Translations under genes and position numbers: made by a program
Assembly: GCF_028453695.1 (NCBI RefSeq)
Contig: NC_135777.1
Coordinates: 23,026,796 to 23,090,795, forward strand
Direction of reading: 5' to 3'
From: Augochlora pura
Lineage: Eukaryota; Arthropoda; Insecta; Hymenoptera; Halictidae
DNA length: 64,000 bases
Notes under the pieces: model-generated
The model's database searches: none
Seen by the model: only the letters and a program-made list of their open reading frames with translations
What the model was told of the DNA's origin: nothing
In this document: positions 33,990 through 46,817 of the stretch, piece by piece
Position numbering within the stretch: position 1 is the stretch's first letter
Layout of the letters: each line of letters opens with the position of its first letter

Positions 33990-34325
33990 TCTCTCTCTCT
34001 TTATTTTTTCTTTTGCGTTGTACTCTCTCTTTCTTGCTTTTTTCTTATTTTCATTTGCGTTGTACTCTCTCCCTCTCTAACACTATCTGTATCTCTATTG
34101 CTCTCTGTTAATTTCGCGCCCGCTTTTCCCTCTCCATCGCCGCCTCTCTCTCTCTTTATTTTTTCTTTTGCGTTGTACTCTCTCTCTCTCTCTCTATCTA
34201 ACACTCTCTGTATCTCTATTGCTCTCTGTTAATTTCGCTCCCGCTTTTTCCTCTCCAACGCCGCCTCTCTCTCTCTCTCTCTCCATCTATCCATCTATCT
34301 ACCTATATATATATATATATATATC
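33990..34325. repeat. CT-rich region with a ~120-bp tandem duplication and (TA)n
   Basis: The block tttgcgttgtactctctc, then ctatctgtatctctattgct, then gttaatttcg-ccgctttt occurs at about 34050-34143 and again at about 34170-34265. A partial copy occurs at about 34010. The region ends in tatatatatatatatatat at 34304-34323. Confidence 0.88.
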
Positions 34326-34459
34326 CCTCTCTCTCGACTCCGTCCGCCTTGTTCTCGCCAATTTTCGCCGCCGTCCGCGTCGCCGCTTCGATCGACGCAC
34401 GCGATAACGAAATTCCCCGATTCCCGGATAATTTTCCGCGGGGAAAGGCTTTGCCCCGG

Positions 34460-34670
34460 CGCGGCGAGACGAGGCGAGACGAGGCGAGACGCGCGTAGCT
34501 CGCACGTGAAGTGAATTCCGCGGGCGCGGTTTCCTACGTGCGAGCACGCTTATCGGGAACGCATCCACGCCATTAACGAGGGGCTCCTTCGGCCCCGCGG
34601 AAACGAACGAGACGCCCGCGCGACCCGGAGATCAACGACGACGACGACGACGACGACGACGAGGACGAGA
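34460..34670. repeat. Short GC-rich repeats: gacgaggcga and (ACG)n
   Basis: Four gagacgaggc units at 34464-34492 and about ten ACG triplets at 34635-34668. Confidence 0.9.
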
Positions 34671-34842
34671 TTCCGCCCCGGAACTGTGCTAATTAGGCTG
34701 GAATGCCTGAGCGTCCCCCTCCCACCGTCTTCGACCGAGTGGTTCGACGGAGCTGACGAACTAGAGAAAGTTTCGTCGGTGGTTTGACTTTCTGCGGCGA
34801 CGATACGATATAACCGAGATTCCGCGGACTTGAAGTTTAACT

Positions 34843-34935
34843 TACAGTCAGTCGCATAAGTATTCGTACCCTCGTTGCTTGTAAGAGAAATTGTCAAAAT
34901 CAAGGGACGCGTTTTGCGATAAACTTTTTATTACG
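34843..34935 (+). mobile_element. Second Tc1-type family: solo terminus (copy B2)
   Basis: The block TACAGTCAGTCGCATAAGTA, followed by a TTCG...GTAAGAGAAAT...TCAAGGGACGC...AATAAACTTTT-like sequence, matches 24853-24945 at most positions over about 90 bp. It follows a TA, as expected for a Tc1 end. No transposase fragment or partner terminus was seen nearby. Confidence 0.7.
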
Positions 34936-35245
34936 AATGAGCGCACGTACGAAGTTCATTTATACGAAATTATAATCGAATCGTCGCACATGAAAAGTTT
35001 CGCGAAAAAGTCTGCGTCTTACTGAACCGCAACCTCCACTGCCTCGTCTCTCTGGGAAGACAGTTTTGGAAATTATGGTCGCAGGATCGGCCTAAGGGGG
35101 CCGGGCATTTTTCATTCGAGTCGCGAACCCCGAGACGATTGGTTATACCCGGCACACAAGATCCCGGATAAATTTCCGTGCAATTTCAATTCGGGATCAT
35201 TCTCCTTTCCTCCGGGATGCTGCTCTCGTGTACACACCGCCGCGA

Positions 35246-35296
35246 GGGGGGGGGGGGGGGGGGCAACAGCGAGAGGGGGAAGGGGGGGGGGGGGGC
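35246..35296. repeat. Two long G runs close together
   Basis: Runs of about seventeen and fourteen G with a third shorter run (ggggg) between, on the plus strand. A strong G-quadruplex former on sequence rules. Confidence 0.9.
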
Positions 35297-35904
35297 TGTA
35301 GGGAGGCGGGGTTAGACGAGTGGATTGGAGCCACGCCGGATATTAAAAATATCTTCCGTCGGCAACGGACAGCGATCGACTTCCGGTTTATTCGTTCTCC
35401 TCCTATTTTCGAGACGTCCCGGCAGCTGCTCGATTGCTCGCGCTCTCTCCCCCCTCTCTTTCTCTCTCTCTCTCCGACTCTCTCCCTTTCTCGAGAGAGG
35501 AGAGCCGTCTCCGCGCCATCCGCCGCCTCCCCCGCAACCGAACTTCCGATAGCGTGAGCGGAGACTCCCTTATTTCCTTCCTATCTCGCTGTGTATATTT
35601 TAATAAACGACGAGCAGCACAGCCGAGCTTAAACACGTGAATAATAATGCCCGGGTTTCTTGATTACCGGAGGGACCCGCCGCCCAGCTTCTTTTATTGC
35701 TTCCCTGTCTCGGATTTATGCGGAGACGACGGCGCCGCGCGCGCTTTCCACGATTCTTGGACGTTTGACGAAATGTTGGTTTCACCGAATTTGTAATTGT
35801 TCTGTTTGCGATGCTTCGTGGAGGTTTATGAAAACGAGGATTATTTGATTATTGTGACTTCGATTAAGGTTATTTCAGGGTTTTAATCGAGTTATTTATA
35901 CTAA

Positions 35905-36165
35905 ATATTTTTGTCTAGGATAATTAAATGTCTGTCTAAAATACCTAAATATTCATCTAAACTTATTAAATATATATCTAAAATATCGAAACTATTCAAA
36001 TATTTATCTAAACTATTCAAATATTTATCTAACCTACTTAAATATTTATCTAAACTATTGAAATATTTATCTAAACTACTTAAATATTTATCTAAACTCC
36101 TTAAATATTAACCTAACCTCCTTAAATATTTACCCAATCTCCTTAAATATTATCCAAGACGCTCC
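35905..36165. repeat. 21-bp minisatellite
   Basis: About ten units of aatatttatctaaactactt plus one base. Because 21 is a multiple of three, one frame stays open and reads repeated YLSKLLK; this is not evidence for a gene. Confidence 0.92.
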
Positions 36166-36714
36166 GAGCTAATATTTCTTATTCAGACGAATTATCTTCT
36201 CATTCAACCGAATCTCTTATTTATATTCGAAGAAAATCCTGTTCGGTTAAATTACCATCTCGACGAGCTTCGTAAACCTTCGCACGGTTCATTAATCAAA
36301 TTTCATCCTTATCTGTTATCCGTCGTTCGAATGAAATTCCATCCACGGCTCGCCGATCGGAAGATAACGCAACTTGGATCCTCGGAGAATAATTCGCCGT
36401 AGGAGAAGTCGTGTAATTAATTAAAAGATTTCGAACGCGGTCGACGTCTCGTCTTACGCTGAGATGAATATTCTGATAGTGTGATATATCCGTGGCCATC
36501 CCCCACCCCCCTCCCGGGAATCTTAATTATAGTAATGGTCCGTGGAAAAATCGCTATTTGTTGTCGCTATACGCTATACAACAAACTTGAAAGATTATTT
36601 TTAAGGGATGAAAATAAGGGTGGCAATTTTCCATTTAATTTTTTACAAAATTTACTTTCATATAAATAATCGGCAGGAAGTCGTATAAAGTGCAAAATTC
36701 TTGAAGTCACGGAT

Positions 36715-37032
36715 CTATTTTCGATTCAGAGTTAAAATAGCTTCGAAAGCAAAGGGTTAATGAATCTTACAATGATTTAAAGACAGAGAATGGAATATTC
36801 TCTCTCACTGTAGCTCTCTTCAGCTCTCTAGCTCTGTTTTACTTTCATCAGCTCTCTCGCAGAACTATTTTGGATTCAGAGTTAAAGTGGCTTCAAAGGG
36901 TTAACGAATCTTGCAATACTTTAAAGGCGGAGAATAGAATACTCTCTCTCTCTCTCTCTCTACCTCTTTCTCTAGCTCTCTCAGCTATTCCAAATTCACA
37001 GTTAAAATAGCTACGACTGCAAAGCGTTAATA
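36715..37032. repeat. Three tandem copies of a TTAA-MITE end with CT-rich spacers
   Basis: The block gattcagagttaaaatagct, then cgaaagcaaaggg, then TTAA recurs at 36757-36760, 36901-36904 and 37027-37030 (spacing 144 and 126 bp). Each intervening spacer carries an atggaatattctctctc-like stretch and CT runs. The same AGAGTTAAAATAG-C ending appears at 20600. This is a tandem amplification of a single element terminus plus flank. Confidence 0.75.
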
Positions 37033-38039
37033 AATCCAACGCTCATTCCAACTTCGTTAATTTCGTCGTCGAAACAAAGGGGTAAAAAGGCCGAGAGAAC
37101 TTCATACTTCGCGCAACATTAGAAACCGTTCCCACAAAATCACCGTACCCCGCGCGTCGATAAAGAACAATCCGACCAACCGGGGCGATTTCTCCCGCAG
37201 TTCGATTCGACCGCGTTCCATTGCCCGAGAAACGAATTCCCCGCTTCTCGAGACCGCTCTCCCTCGGCTGTTCTCTCCGTTCCCGGCGGTGATTCTCTCC
37301 TCTCTCGACGAGGACGAGGGGAGGGGAGAACTGTCCTATCCAGGACGGAGTTTCGCAGACCCGGCGGAAATCCCGAATAAATTTCGGCGACCGGAACGAC
37401 CGGTGTTGCGGCACAGGTAGCCGGGTAAATTTGAATCGAAATCATACGATTAGGCTTGGGGGTGGATGGGCGTGAATGGGGTTGCGGGGTGGGGGGGCAG
37501 GTCTCGAGCGGTTCCCGCCGAAAAATCTCCGGGGGGATCAGACGCTTTTATCCGTGGGGCCGGGAGACGTTTAATCCGAGTCGGCTCGCCGGATTGGCGC
37601 GGGGGTAACGAGGTGGCCGGAGGAGGAGGGGGGGTAGCTGCGCTTCCGAAAAACCACCCTCGCGCCGTTCTGTTTACCAGACCGAAAAGGATACACGCGC
37701 GATGAATCCCGGACCGATAAGCCTAGGGGATTCCCGCGGACTCCTATTTCTTTGCCGCCCGCTAATAGAATGCTGCCTCCGGCCTTTCCTTTCCCCCCCT
37801 CCCCCCATACCCATCCCCATCTACGAATTCCCCATCCCCTTCCAGGAACGAATATAATCAACGGCCAGGACGGTGGAAACACAATTTGTTGAATCACTCC
37901 GTGCGCGATACTGTATATCTTTGGAATTTGTTCCTGGAACAGCTGTTTACCGGATTATTCGGCTGTAGGGGGTTCGAGGGATGTATTTAGGGGTGGATGT
38001 GCAAGAGGATGGTCCAGTGAGCGGCTAGGGGCAGATGGG

Positions 38040-38830
38040 ATAATGGTAGGAATTTTTTCCGCGAGTTAGAGCATCGTAGATATTTGGTAAATGTGTTTAT
38101 TTTGATTAATAAATTTTAATTAGTAAAGGGGTGGTTTGGGGCAAATGGAACAACGATGGAAATTTTTTTCAAAGAGTTGCGTGATTTTCTGCATCGCAGA
38201 TTTTTAGGTGAATATGTTAATTTTTATTGTAATTACCAAAGGGGTGGTTTAGAATTGGCGAAACACTGTATCCTCCCTTTTTAAACAATTTTTATATACT
38301 TTGTGGATTGGGCATTTTTAGACAAATATAATTCAGAGCGTTGCAATAATTATTCTGAACAAGGGGGTGCATTATTTCTTTATTTTCATTCTTTGTTTTT
38401 ATACGCCACATGCATTGGAGATTTTTAGATGAATATTTCCCAGGAGTTAATTACAAATACGGTGAATAATAGAACGGCATAGAGTCGCCAAAGCACTGTA
38501 TGCATTTTTAAACGATTTTTATGCGCCACACGTATTGGAGATTTTTAGATGAATATTTTCCAGCCGGTGTTTACACGTACGGTAAATAATAGAATGGCAC
38601 GGAGTTCTCAAAGCACCGTGTACATTTTTTAAAATGATTTTCATGCACTCCAAATGCACTGTATCTGCATATTTTAAACGATTTTTATGCACGTATTGGA
38701 GATTTTTATAAATATTTTTAAAATATTATTTTTTTAGATTTTAGATAAATATTTTCCGAGAGCTAATAAGAATTATTGCAAATTATAGGGTGGTTTAGAG
38801 TTGACCGAACACTCTGTGAACATTTCAAAT
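38040..38830. repeat. Degenerate tandem repeat, ~115-bp units
   Basis: About seven diverged units share tggagatttttagatgaata, then a ggtggtttagagt or ataatagaatggcacggagt block, then gcactgtatnc and atttttaaacgatttttatg. Unit lengths vary. Confidence 0.75.
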
Positions 38831-40184
38831 AATTAATCCCTTCGTGCTGTTTTAAGATAATAGTTAGATAATTATAGGTTAGAAAACGCCTGTCGTTCGA
38901 TGGTATTGAATTGTTTATCTGATCGAACCTCATTCGGCAACGTTCGTAATTAATTCATAAAGAATCTGCGATCGCTTAAACATGATCCCATTGCCTCGAG
39001 CCAACCCCCTCGATTTGCAAAATAAGAGGCGAGCATCGAGAGGCCGGCTAATTAACCGGGCCAAGTGATTTCGATAAATGGTGACGAGTGGGGCCGGCGA
39101 AAACGTCGGGTCGGATCAATCATTACCATGAGACGACGATTCGCGAAAACGAGTAAAAACGAGCGAAAGCGAGCGAAAAAGAGAAAAAAGAATTTCGGGG
39201 TTTCAAAATTCATTGTACAGGCGGCAGAGTTGTTAATTAGTCGGCGCGCGAGGTATCTTGATCAGCCGCCTGCGGGGGAGGGCTAGCCGATAATTAGGGA
39301 AATTTGAAAAAATCTGGATCCCAGGACCCCGTCACGCGAACAAAGAGCAATCTAGGGACGGAAATCGCGCGATTCGTGGCGCTAAGGGGCCGAGTAGTTT
39401 ACCGGGGTCCGCCGTTCGTTCGCGGAGCGAAAATAAAAATCCGAAGGGACGGCTGATCTCGTTTCCTTCTGCCGGGACTAGTGTACACGGTGTTCCACGT
39501 TCAGCGTTACCATGGAAAATCAACCCCTTCGCTGGAAAAGTCAACGCGATATTCAAGCTGTTTGATTATTTTTCATTTGATCGAAAATGTATTTACTTCT
39601 GAAGAGAAAGTGTCAGACTAATTTTCATTGGAATTTCAACGGTGACTAGCGATGGAAAACAGACCCATTATATATTTTTCTCTGTATATGTAGTTTTTGT
39701 TATACATCACTTATTCTACTGGATACGCGAATGTTCTGAAGTATTAAATTGAATTAAAAATAAAGTGTATTAATAAAGTTTTAATTCAAAACCTTTCAAC
39801 AATTTTCATTATAATATTTTAGTTTATCAGTATATTTAGGTTATTTCAAGTTCGTTTTAAAGCAGCCTGTACACCGTTTAATCGGCCGATGGCGAATCAC
39901 GGCGGCAACGTTCGCCGGCCGAGGAAATAAGTAGAGGGGAAAATGAAACGAAGATTCCGCTCTCTCCCTCCCACCCCCGCCGGTTTATCACCGTTCCTCC
40001 GCCCTTCGCTCCAGTTTTTCTCGCCGCTGTCGGAATCCACGGCTCGAACTACCCGATACAATTAAGCGCCCCCCGAGCTTATCCCCCTTTGGCCAACGGC
40101 AAACAGCGGCCGAAAAGTCGTCGTACGCGCGCGAGTCGATGAAATCGAAGGGCTCGAATTATTCCACCCTTCTGACGAACTCTA

Positions 40185-40530
40185 AAATTAAAATGAAAAT
40201 AAATGAAATAAAATAAAAATCAACATTCTATGACTTGTTGGAGTCGCTATTATATTTTTAAGGATGCAAAAATATCGCGAGATTGGGTTGAATATTTTTC
40301 TGCGCGGAATTTTGGACGCGTGGAAGCGAACAACATGGCGGCTGAGCGAAAACTCAACTTTGGATACGTGTAACTTTCGAACCAATGAATTCCTCGCTTT
40401 GAAACTTGCACCGTCGCTTTCCTCTTGTAAAAATCTATAGGAATACACCACGAAATGTTTATAAATCTTGGTCCCCTAAAGAAAAGTTAAGAAAAATTTT
40501 TCACAGAATTATTTAAATCTCTGCACTATA
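40185..40530 (+). other. Unassigned complex sequence, possible old repeat
   Basis: Non-simple sequence with gtaactttcgaaccaatgaa and tcctcgctttgaaacttgca, in style like the GTAACTT-containing dispersed repeats but not alignable to them with confidence. No coding frame is convincing. Confidence 0.3.
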
Positions 40531-41239
40531 GGTTGCATTGGCATATACTATGCATTGACAAGAGAGTACAATTTATGAAAACCAGTCTAGAATTTAATCT
40601 AGTTGATAATCGTGAAGTACTCGGCAATTATATTCCAGAAATGCTACGCGCAGCTTTGTTCCCATAGCCGACGTTTCTCGTCCCTTTTCCGCCAGTGTCT
40701 CGGACACTCAATTGGTCGCGGGATGTTTATCGACGACCGCGGCTCGTCGAACGGACGAAGAAACACCGACGGCCGAGCACAGCCCCCGTTACACGTTTCT
40801 TCGACCACGAGCAACGAACACGGTTCTTTTTCGTAGGACTTGCGGAGACGATATTTTCTCTCGCGCCGTAACACGCGCGGCCAGCGCGATACTTGCTCGT
40901 GAATATCGAGCAATTTTATGTACCCGTCCCTCCCGCGTTTTCTCAGTTTCGATTAATATTAATGGATATAAATAGCGCTGGCCGGCCGGCCGGGCCGGGT
41001 TTTATTCGCTGCTACTCGATACCCGGCTGCTCTCAAATAAATAATGAGCACGCCGCGCGCGGGACATTGTGTAAACGTGGGTTCCGCCGGGGGCTTGATT
41101 TACGAGCGTCGAGTTGCAGAAAAATCTCTGGGCCGCGCGACACCGCGCCCACGTGTTCGTTAGAGATTCGATTTTCGTTCGACGCGGTTTTTTCGTAGAT
41201 CGAATTTCCGTTTCGACGAATCATCGACTCGTTTGTTCG

Positions 41240-41545
41240 ATTTTTTTTTTTTTAATTCGAAGCTTTTTCGTTCAATTTTTATTTTATTCGAAGCCTTTTT
41301 CGTTTAATTTTTATTTTATTTGAAGACTTTTTTCGTTTAATTTTTATTTTATTTAAAGTCTTTTTCGTTTAATTTTTATTTTATTCGAAGCCTTTTTCGT
41401 TTAATTTTTATTTTATTTAAAGCCTTTTTCGTTTAATTTTTATTTTGATCGAAGCTTTTTTCGTTTAATTTTTATTTCATTCGATGCTTTTTTCGTTTAC
41501 GTTTTTCTTTTATTTAAAGCTCTTCTCGTTTAATTTTCCATTTGT
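41240..41545. repeat. 32-33 bp minisatellite
   Basis: About nine units of tttaatttttattttattcg followed by aagcctttttcg, preceded by a T run of 14. Confidence 0.93.
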
Positions 41546-42369
41546 TGTTCCATTAATAGCTTTTCTATTATTCAATATTCGTTTCATTGCTATCTTCTCT
41601 TATTCAACGTTTGTTTATTTAAACTTCCCTTTATTCAACATCCGTTTCCACTCTTTCTCGATTTTAACAACAATTTTTCATTTCAGTTCCAGAATCGACT
41701 ACGAATATACTAAAAAATAATTTATAACCTCGTAACAGAATCTCAACGAAGCCTTCATAAATTACTAATAATAAATACAAATTGCAAGTGATCGGTCGAA
41801 ATTATTAAGAAATATAAAACAATAATCGTTCTCCGTCAAACGCGAGTCGCAAGTCGATCGTTCCGCGACGTATCAGTCCACGGAGTCTCCCCCCGTCGCG
41901 GCCCTTTCGGATCAAGAACGATAGAAACCGATGGTTAGACATCGATCAGAGACGCTAACGAGCCCGGATCGGGCATCGATAATTCATAAAGCAGATGCCC
42001 GATGTTCCCCGAAGCCTATTATTGCCGGCGACGCCGAGCAGAATTCGCAAATCGGAGGTGTAGGACCCGTATCGAATTGATAAGGCTTCTGGTGGTCGTT
42101 CGGGTATCGAGCAGCAGCAGCAGCATCGACAGTAACAGCAGCATCGACGCGATCGTAAAGACGACCAATCCGGGAATTAACGTTTCATGCGCGATTCGTA
42201 TGCGCGACGCAAGCGAATGTTTTACGGCTAATAATAAACGCGCGAGTTCGGTGGGAACACGTTGTGGACGGGTTACGACCGTTTCCGGTCCGCGGCAACA
42301 TTAACATGTAAATACCCGTGGCGCTTTTGTAGACCGTAAACAAGAGTGTCCGGCTGGACGAAAAACCGT

Positions 42370-42930
42370 CGGATAACGCTCTTATCTTGAGTGGCCCTAC
42401 TCTCTCTCTCTCTCCCCCTCTCTTTCTGAGTTCTCTCTTTCTCTCCTTTTCTCTCTAGTTCTTTTTAGCTTTTTTTCTTTTCCTTTCGTTCGCTATGGGG
42501 CTGTCTTTGGCTCTATTGAACTCAATTGAGCTCTCATTAACTCTATTTAGCTCTATTGAGTTCTATTTAGCTATATTTTGCTCTATTTAGCTCTATTTAG
42601 CTTTCTTTAGGGCTCTCTTTAGCTAAATTGAACTCAATTGAGCTCTCTTTAACTCTATCGAGCTCTATTTAGCTCTATTTAACTCTATCGAGCTCTATTT
42701 AGCTCTATTTAGCTTTCTTTAGGACTCTCTTAAGCTAAATTGAACTCGATTGAGCTCTCTTTAACTCTATGGAGCTCTATTTAGCTCTATTTAACTCTAT
42801 CGAGTTCTATTTAGCTCTATTTAGCTATATTTAGCTATATTAAGCTCTCATCAGCTCTATTGTGTATTCTACAGCTCTATTGAACTATCTTCAGTTCTCC
42901 TTATCTCTATTCTTTACTTCGATCTTTCTC
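42370..42930. repeat. CT-rich array with ~112-bp higher-order unit
   Basis: Short agctctatttagctctattg repeats. Within them the marker agctaaattgaactc returns at 42621 and 42733 in the same flanking order, showing a higher-order duplication. Confidence 0.85.
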
Positions 42931-43854
42931 TCTCCATTTTTGTCCCTCTTCTTGCCTCCACCATTCTCCATTTTTCTCCAGGTTCCTAGCGCGAACCAAG
43001 ACCTACTTTCCCATTTAAAAAAAGAGCAAAAATCCACATAAAAATTTCGGAAGAAATTATACAGCGTACAAAGAGAAAGCGAACGCGACATTTACCCTTT
43101 CCCCTCGAAAACATTTCGAGAGCGATTCCAGTCAGATGGACGGCGGAGATAGGACCCTGGGAGGAGGGGGGGGAGGGGCTGCGAAATCGGGAAGGATCGT
43201 TACGGTCGAATCGGGGGACTTAATCAACCGGTTTTTGGACAAAGGAAAAGCGTCGAAGGAGCCATAAGCGGACGCTTTTTCTTCGGGGGTAGTGCGGCTG
43301 ACACGCATCGGTCCATATCGTTCGCCATCCATTCCGACGGCCGGCACCGAAAATTCTACCCTCGGCCTCCGGCCCCTGCGCTCCGGCCATCCCCTTCGCC
43401 GCGCTGCCGCTGCACGGCCCCTGGCCGCCCCCGGATATAAATTCTCGATCGAAGCTTTCAACCGTTATACATCGGCGAATATAGCAGAAAGGGGTGATTC
43501 ACGGGGTGCTAAGGCAAAACGGCGCGCCCCTCGCTGCGTGTTGCTCGGACAAACGACCGTGCCGCCGAAAACTGCCTTCCGTCGACTCCATCCGAGATTC
43601 GAACGAGGCGCCTCGATTCTTCGACGGTCCGAGGAGCGATTCGAAGCCGACGGAAGGAAAAGGGCTGGAATTTTAAGGAGGACCTGGGGTATCCCGGATA
43701 TTGTTCTCGAGGGATTTGGAAAGAGTGTGGTGGTTGGTTTATTATTTATCGTGTCGAGGAAAATGGACGAACGCTGTTCGATTTTGAATTGCAGCATGGA
43801 TAGAGTTTGGATCAAAATTCGGCAACTTTGACCGACGATAACTTCGTGGAAAAA

Positions 43855-44178
43855 CATCGTAGGGTGATGATCTTTTTTTTAAATTAAAGCTTGGAGTCTC
43901 TACTTTAAGACAGTGGTCTTAGATTTTAAGTTCCATTCACCGTCGCTGCTGTAACGCTTTAAATACAAGACCATATTTATCGCATCAAAAATCACGATAC
44001 AATCAACTTTGGCGAATAGCACAGACTATACAAAATTTTTATCAGCGATGCCATTTCCAGGAGAATAAAGTATGAACCTTCCCCTTTAATTCAAAAAAAG
44101 AGAATCGCTGCTACGATTTTTTTACGCAAAGTTACGGTACTTCAAAGTAGCGCCTGCTCGAGAGGGTAAAGGGTGAAC
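43855..44178 (-). repeat. Dispersed repeat of about 310 bp, copy 2 (inverted)
   Basis: The reverse complement carries the same ordered blocks as 9630-9940 (tacttcaaag, gtaacttt, aaaaaaatcgtagc, gaattaaaggggaagg, tagtctgtgc, gtcttaaagtagagactcca, agctttaattt). Its outer end (ttcaccctttaccctctcga) resembles the CCCTTTGCACTCGA terminus of the TTAA MITE family, so it may be a member with a different interior. Confidence 0.85.
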
Positions 44179-44507
44179 GTCGTCCACAAAAACAATGTCT
44201 AAATCGGATCTCTAAATCCGCGGACAGAGTGCGAGGATGCCGTGAGGAGAGACAGAAATGTGCACGGAATTCGCCGATCAATTTATACCGACGGAAGGAA
44301 GTCGAAAATGTTCCACCAATTCCGAACAGTCACCGTTACTCGTTCACCGTCCGACCATATTCAGATCTGAACCACTTGGGAATGCATAAGCGATCGCCGG
44401 TCGGTTTATCGCTCGATGCACGCTAGATCCGCATCGCGGGAGACGCGTCCCGTCGTTGCTGGCACGCATCGGAAAATGCACATACGAGCGCCTCGGCGCG
44501 CGCGCGA

Positions 44508-44760
44508 GAGAGAGACAGAGCAAAGCAGAGAAAGATAACAAGAGTGAGAGTGAGAGAGAGAGGGAGGAAGGGGGTGGCATTACGAGAGGTGGGGAGACCG
44601 GTGTCATTAAACGAATGGAGCAGATCGTATCGGCCCGGATCGAGTCGCATGAAAATGAGCGCGCCGCTGCTGCGGAAAAGATTAATCAAAACGAGAGAGG
44701 GAAAGCGGGAGAGAAAATAAGACAGAGAGAGAGAGAGAGAGAGGTTGGAGGAAGGAGATA
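44508..44760. repeat. GA-rich tract
   Basis: Interrupted GA repeats (44508-44565 and 44725-44745), bracketing non-repetitive GC-rich sequence. Confidence 0.85.
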
Positions 44761-45844
44761 GATGGATAGGCAGAGCAAGAAGAGTGATATAATAATCTAT
44801 ACATAATATAAGATGGCTAAAGGGATAGATAAAGAAAAAGAGAGATTTGGCAAGGGACAAGATGCAATAAGAAGGAATAAGCCAAAGAAGAAGGCACCAA
44901 AGAAAGTTAGGTTAATTTTAAGCTTAGAGTAATTATATAAGAAAGTATAAAAATAAATAGTTTTGAGGATCACAGGACAGTATAGTATATAATGGGGTTA
45001 ATAAATTTAAGAAGAGAAAAAGAAAGACGACAGAAGGGCCAAAGGGTAGGTAAGAATTTAGTAGTAATAATTTAGAGTAAGTCAAAAACTCCCCACTCGA
45101 CATCCTCGATTTTTAGGGTTTTTACCATGATTTCGGGCTCTTCTGCCACCGTGCGCCGCGTGGTCGTTGCGACATCACCGAGCGGAATCGCATTTGCATG
45201 CGGGTGCGAGGGTCGCGTGTGATCCGTCGATACGTGACCGAGAGAGGCGGCTGAACACGGGAAGAAGAAGCGGGTTTCCGGGGATCGGACTTAATTCGTC
45301 GTAGAGAGGCGGCGAACGGACGGGAAAACGAAGTTTCGGTTCCCGCGCACGGTGAAACACGTTTGTCCCCCCCGGTGGCATAAGCGGGCCGGGGAGGTTC
45401 GCCGTGTATCGCGTATGCGTGCCGCGGCGGCCACGCTTTCAACGCGCCGGCAATGCGGAACACCGAGAAACACGATATTTTCCCGGCAGCAGCCATCGCC
45501 TCCAACGCCGCGCCGGCAATTCTTATTTTCGCGACTGCGAGAGGCCAAACCGGCCGCAAATGCGATACGGAAATTGTGCGCCGCCTCTGAAACAGCCACG
45601 CCGATGAATTCGCCGGCTGCGATCCGCCCCTCCCCCCGAACCGGCCCGCCGCGAGCGGAATTTAATCCTGGAACGTGTGCCGGCTTCCCAGGAGCCGTTC
45701 AACATGCTTTCATACTTTCGCGATCTTACCTTCCTCTTCGATTTAGACTTCCATAATCGGCGACGAGATCGTTGCGCTATTTTTCGGATAATTATCGGCG
45801 CACTCTATACGCAAATTTTTCTTGCAAATTTTTCTCTATATTTA

Positions 45845-46130
45845 TGTAATATATTAAGGGATATTTAAAGATATTTGTATAAATTATCAAGAAATATTTA
45901 AAGATATTTGTATAAATTATTAAGAAATATTTAAAGATATTTCTATAAATTATTAGGAAATATTTAAAGATATTTCTATAAATTATTAGGAAATATTTAA
46001 AGATATTTATATAAATCATTAAGAAATATTTAAAGATATTTGTATAAATTATTAAGAAATATTTAAAGATATTTGTATAAATTATTAGGAAATATTTAAA
46101 GATATTTATATAAATTATTAAGAGATATAT
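45845..46130. repeat. 33-bp minisatellite
   Basis: About eight units of ttaaagatatttgtataaat followed by tattaagaaatat. The unit is a multiple of three, so the minus strand stays open and reads repeated NIFKYFLIIYT; treat as repeat, not gene. Confidence 0.95.
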
Positions 46131-46519
46131 TTATACAAAATTCTGTTATTTATACCGATCTTCTTCCAAAGTCTGCTCTGACGTCGCTCCTCCCCCTCGA
46201 ATCAACGTTATTACAAACAACAGAAATGTTTAATAAATGATATTAATATTAATTACTAGATTGCGACATTCTGTCCATCTGCGTGGAAAACGCTCCACAG
46301 CTCAGCAAAGTCTCAGCGACCCCAGCAACCCTTTCATACCCGCCCCGACAGCGTTGCAGGAGAAGAATTCAATTTTTCCCAGCGATTCACCGTAAATTCC
46401 AGCATCGGGCGAATTTTATTGTACATTGTTGACCCACATCCCGGGAGAGCTGCAACATTCTGCGCCCGCTTCTTTATTCCGCTCGCCGCGAGTACGCGTC
46501 GCGCGCGCAATAACAACGC

Positions 46520-46524
<5 letters not shown>

Positions 46525-46550
<26 letters not shown>
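46525..46550. repeat. (GGC)n trinucleotide repeat
   Basis: About eight GGC units followed by cccccggg. Confidence 0.93.
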
Positions 46551-46817
46551 CCCCGGGAGAAAGATGGCCGAGGTTGCGCCGCCAATGCGGATCCGCCGAA
46601 ATCGTCGGCTCGCGAAGAGAGGTGTTAGGTTTTATTATTATTATTATTTTATTATTAGGAGAGGTGTTGGACGAGGGCTGTTGACCGGACTTTCGCCCGG
46701 TCAGAAAATCACAGCTCCGCGTTTTTTCGACCATCGATACCGTTAGCACGGATTTTTCCCTTTTTCGGTAAAATACCAGAGCTCATTTTCACCACGAAAA
46801 TCGCCTCTAGCAGCGCA

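Noticed and set aside
42002..42304. 100-codon plus-strand frame with a poly-Ser stretch from AGC repeats.
   Set aside because: There is no recognisable domain, no clear splice context and the repeat explains part of the openness.
43132..43461. 109-codon minus-strand frame containing TTPEEKASAYGSFDAFPLSK.
   Set aside because: It has fairly natural composition, but a 179-codon frame on the other strand overlaps it and neither has splice or family support.
45792..46019. Minus-strand frame of repeated NIFKYFLIIYT.
   Set aside because: It is the 33-bp minisatellite, open only because the unit is a multiple of three. The same applies to the 21-bp array at 35905-36165.
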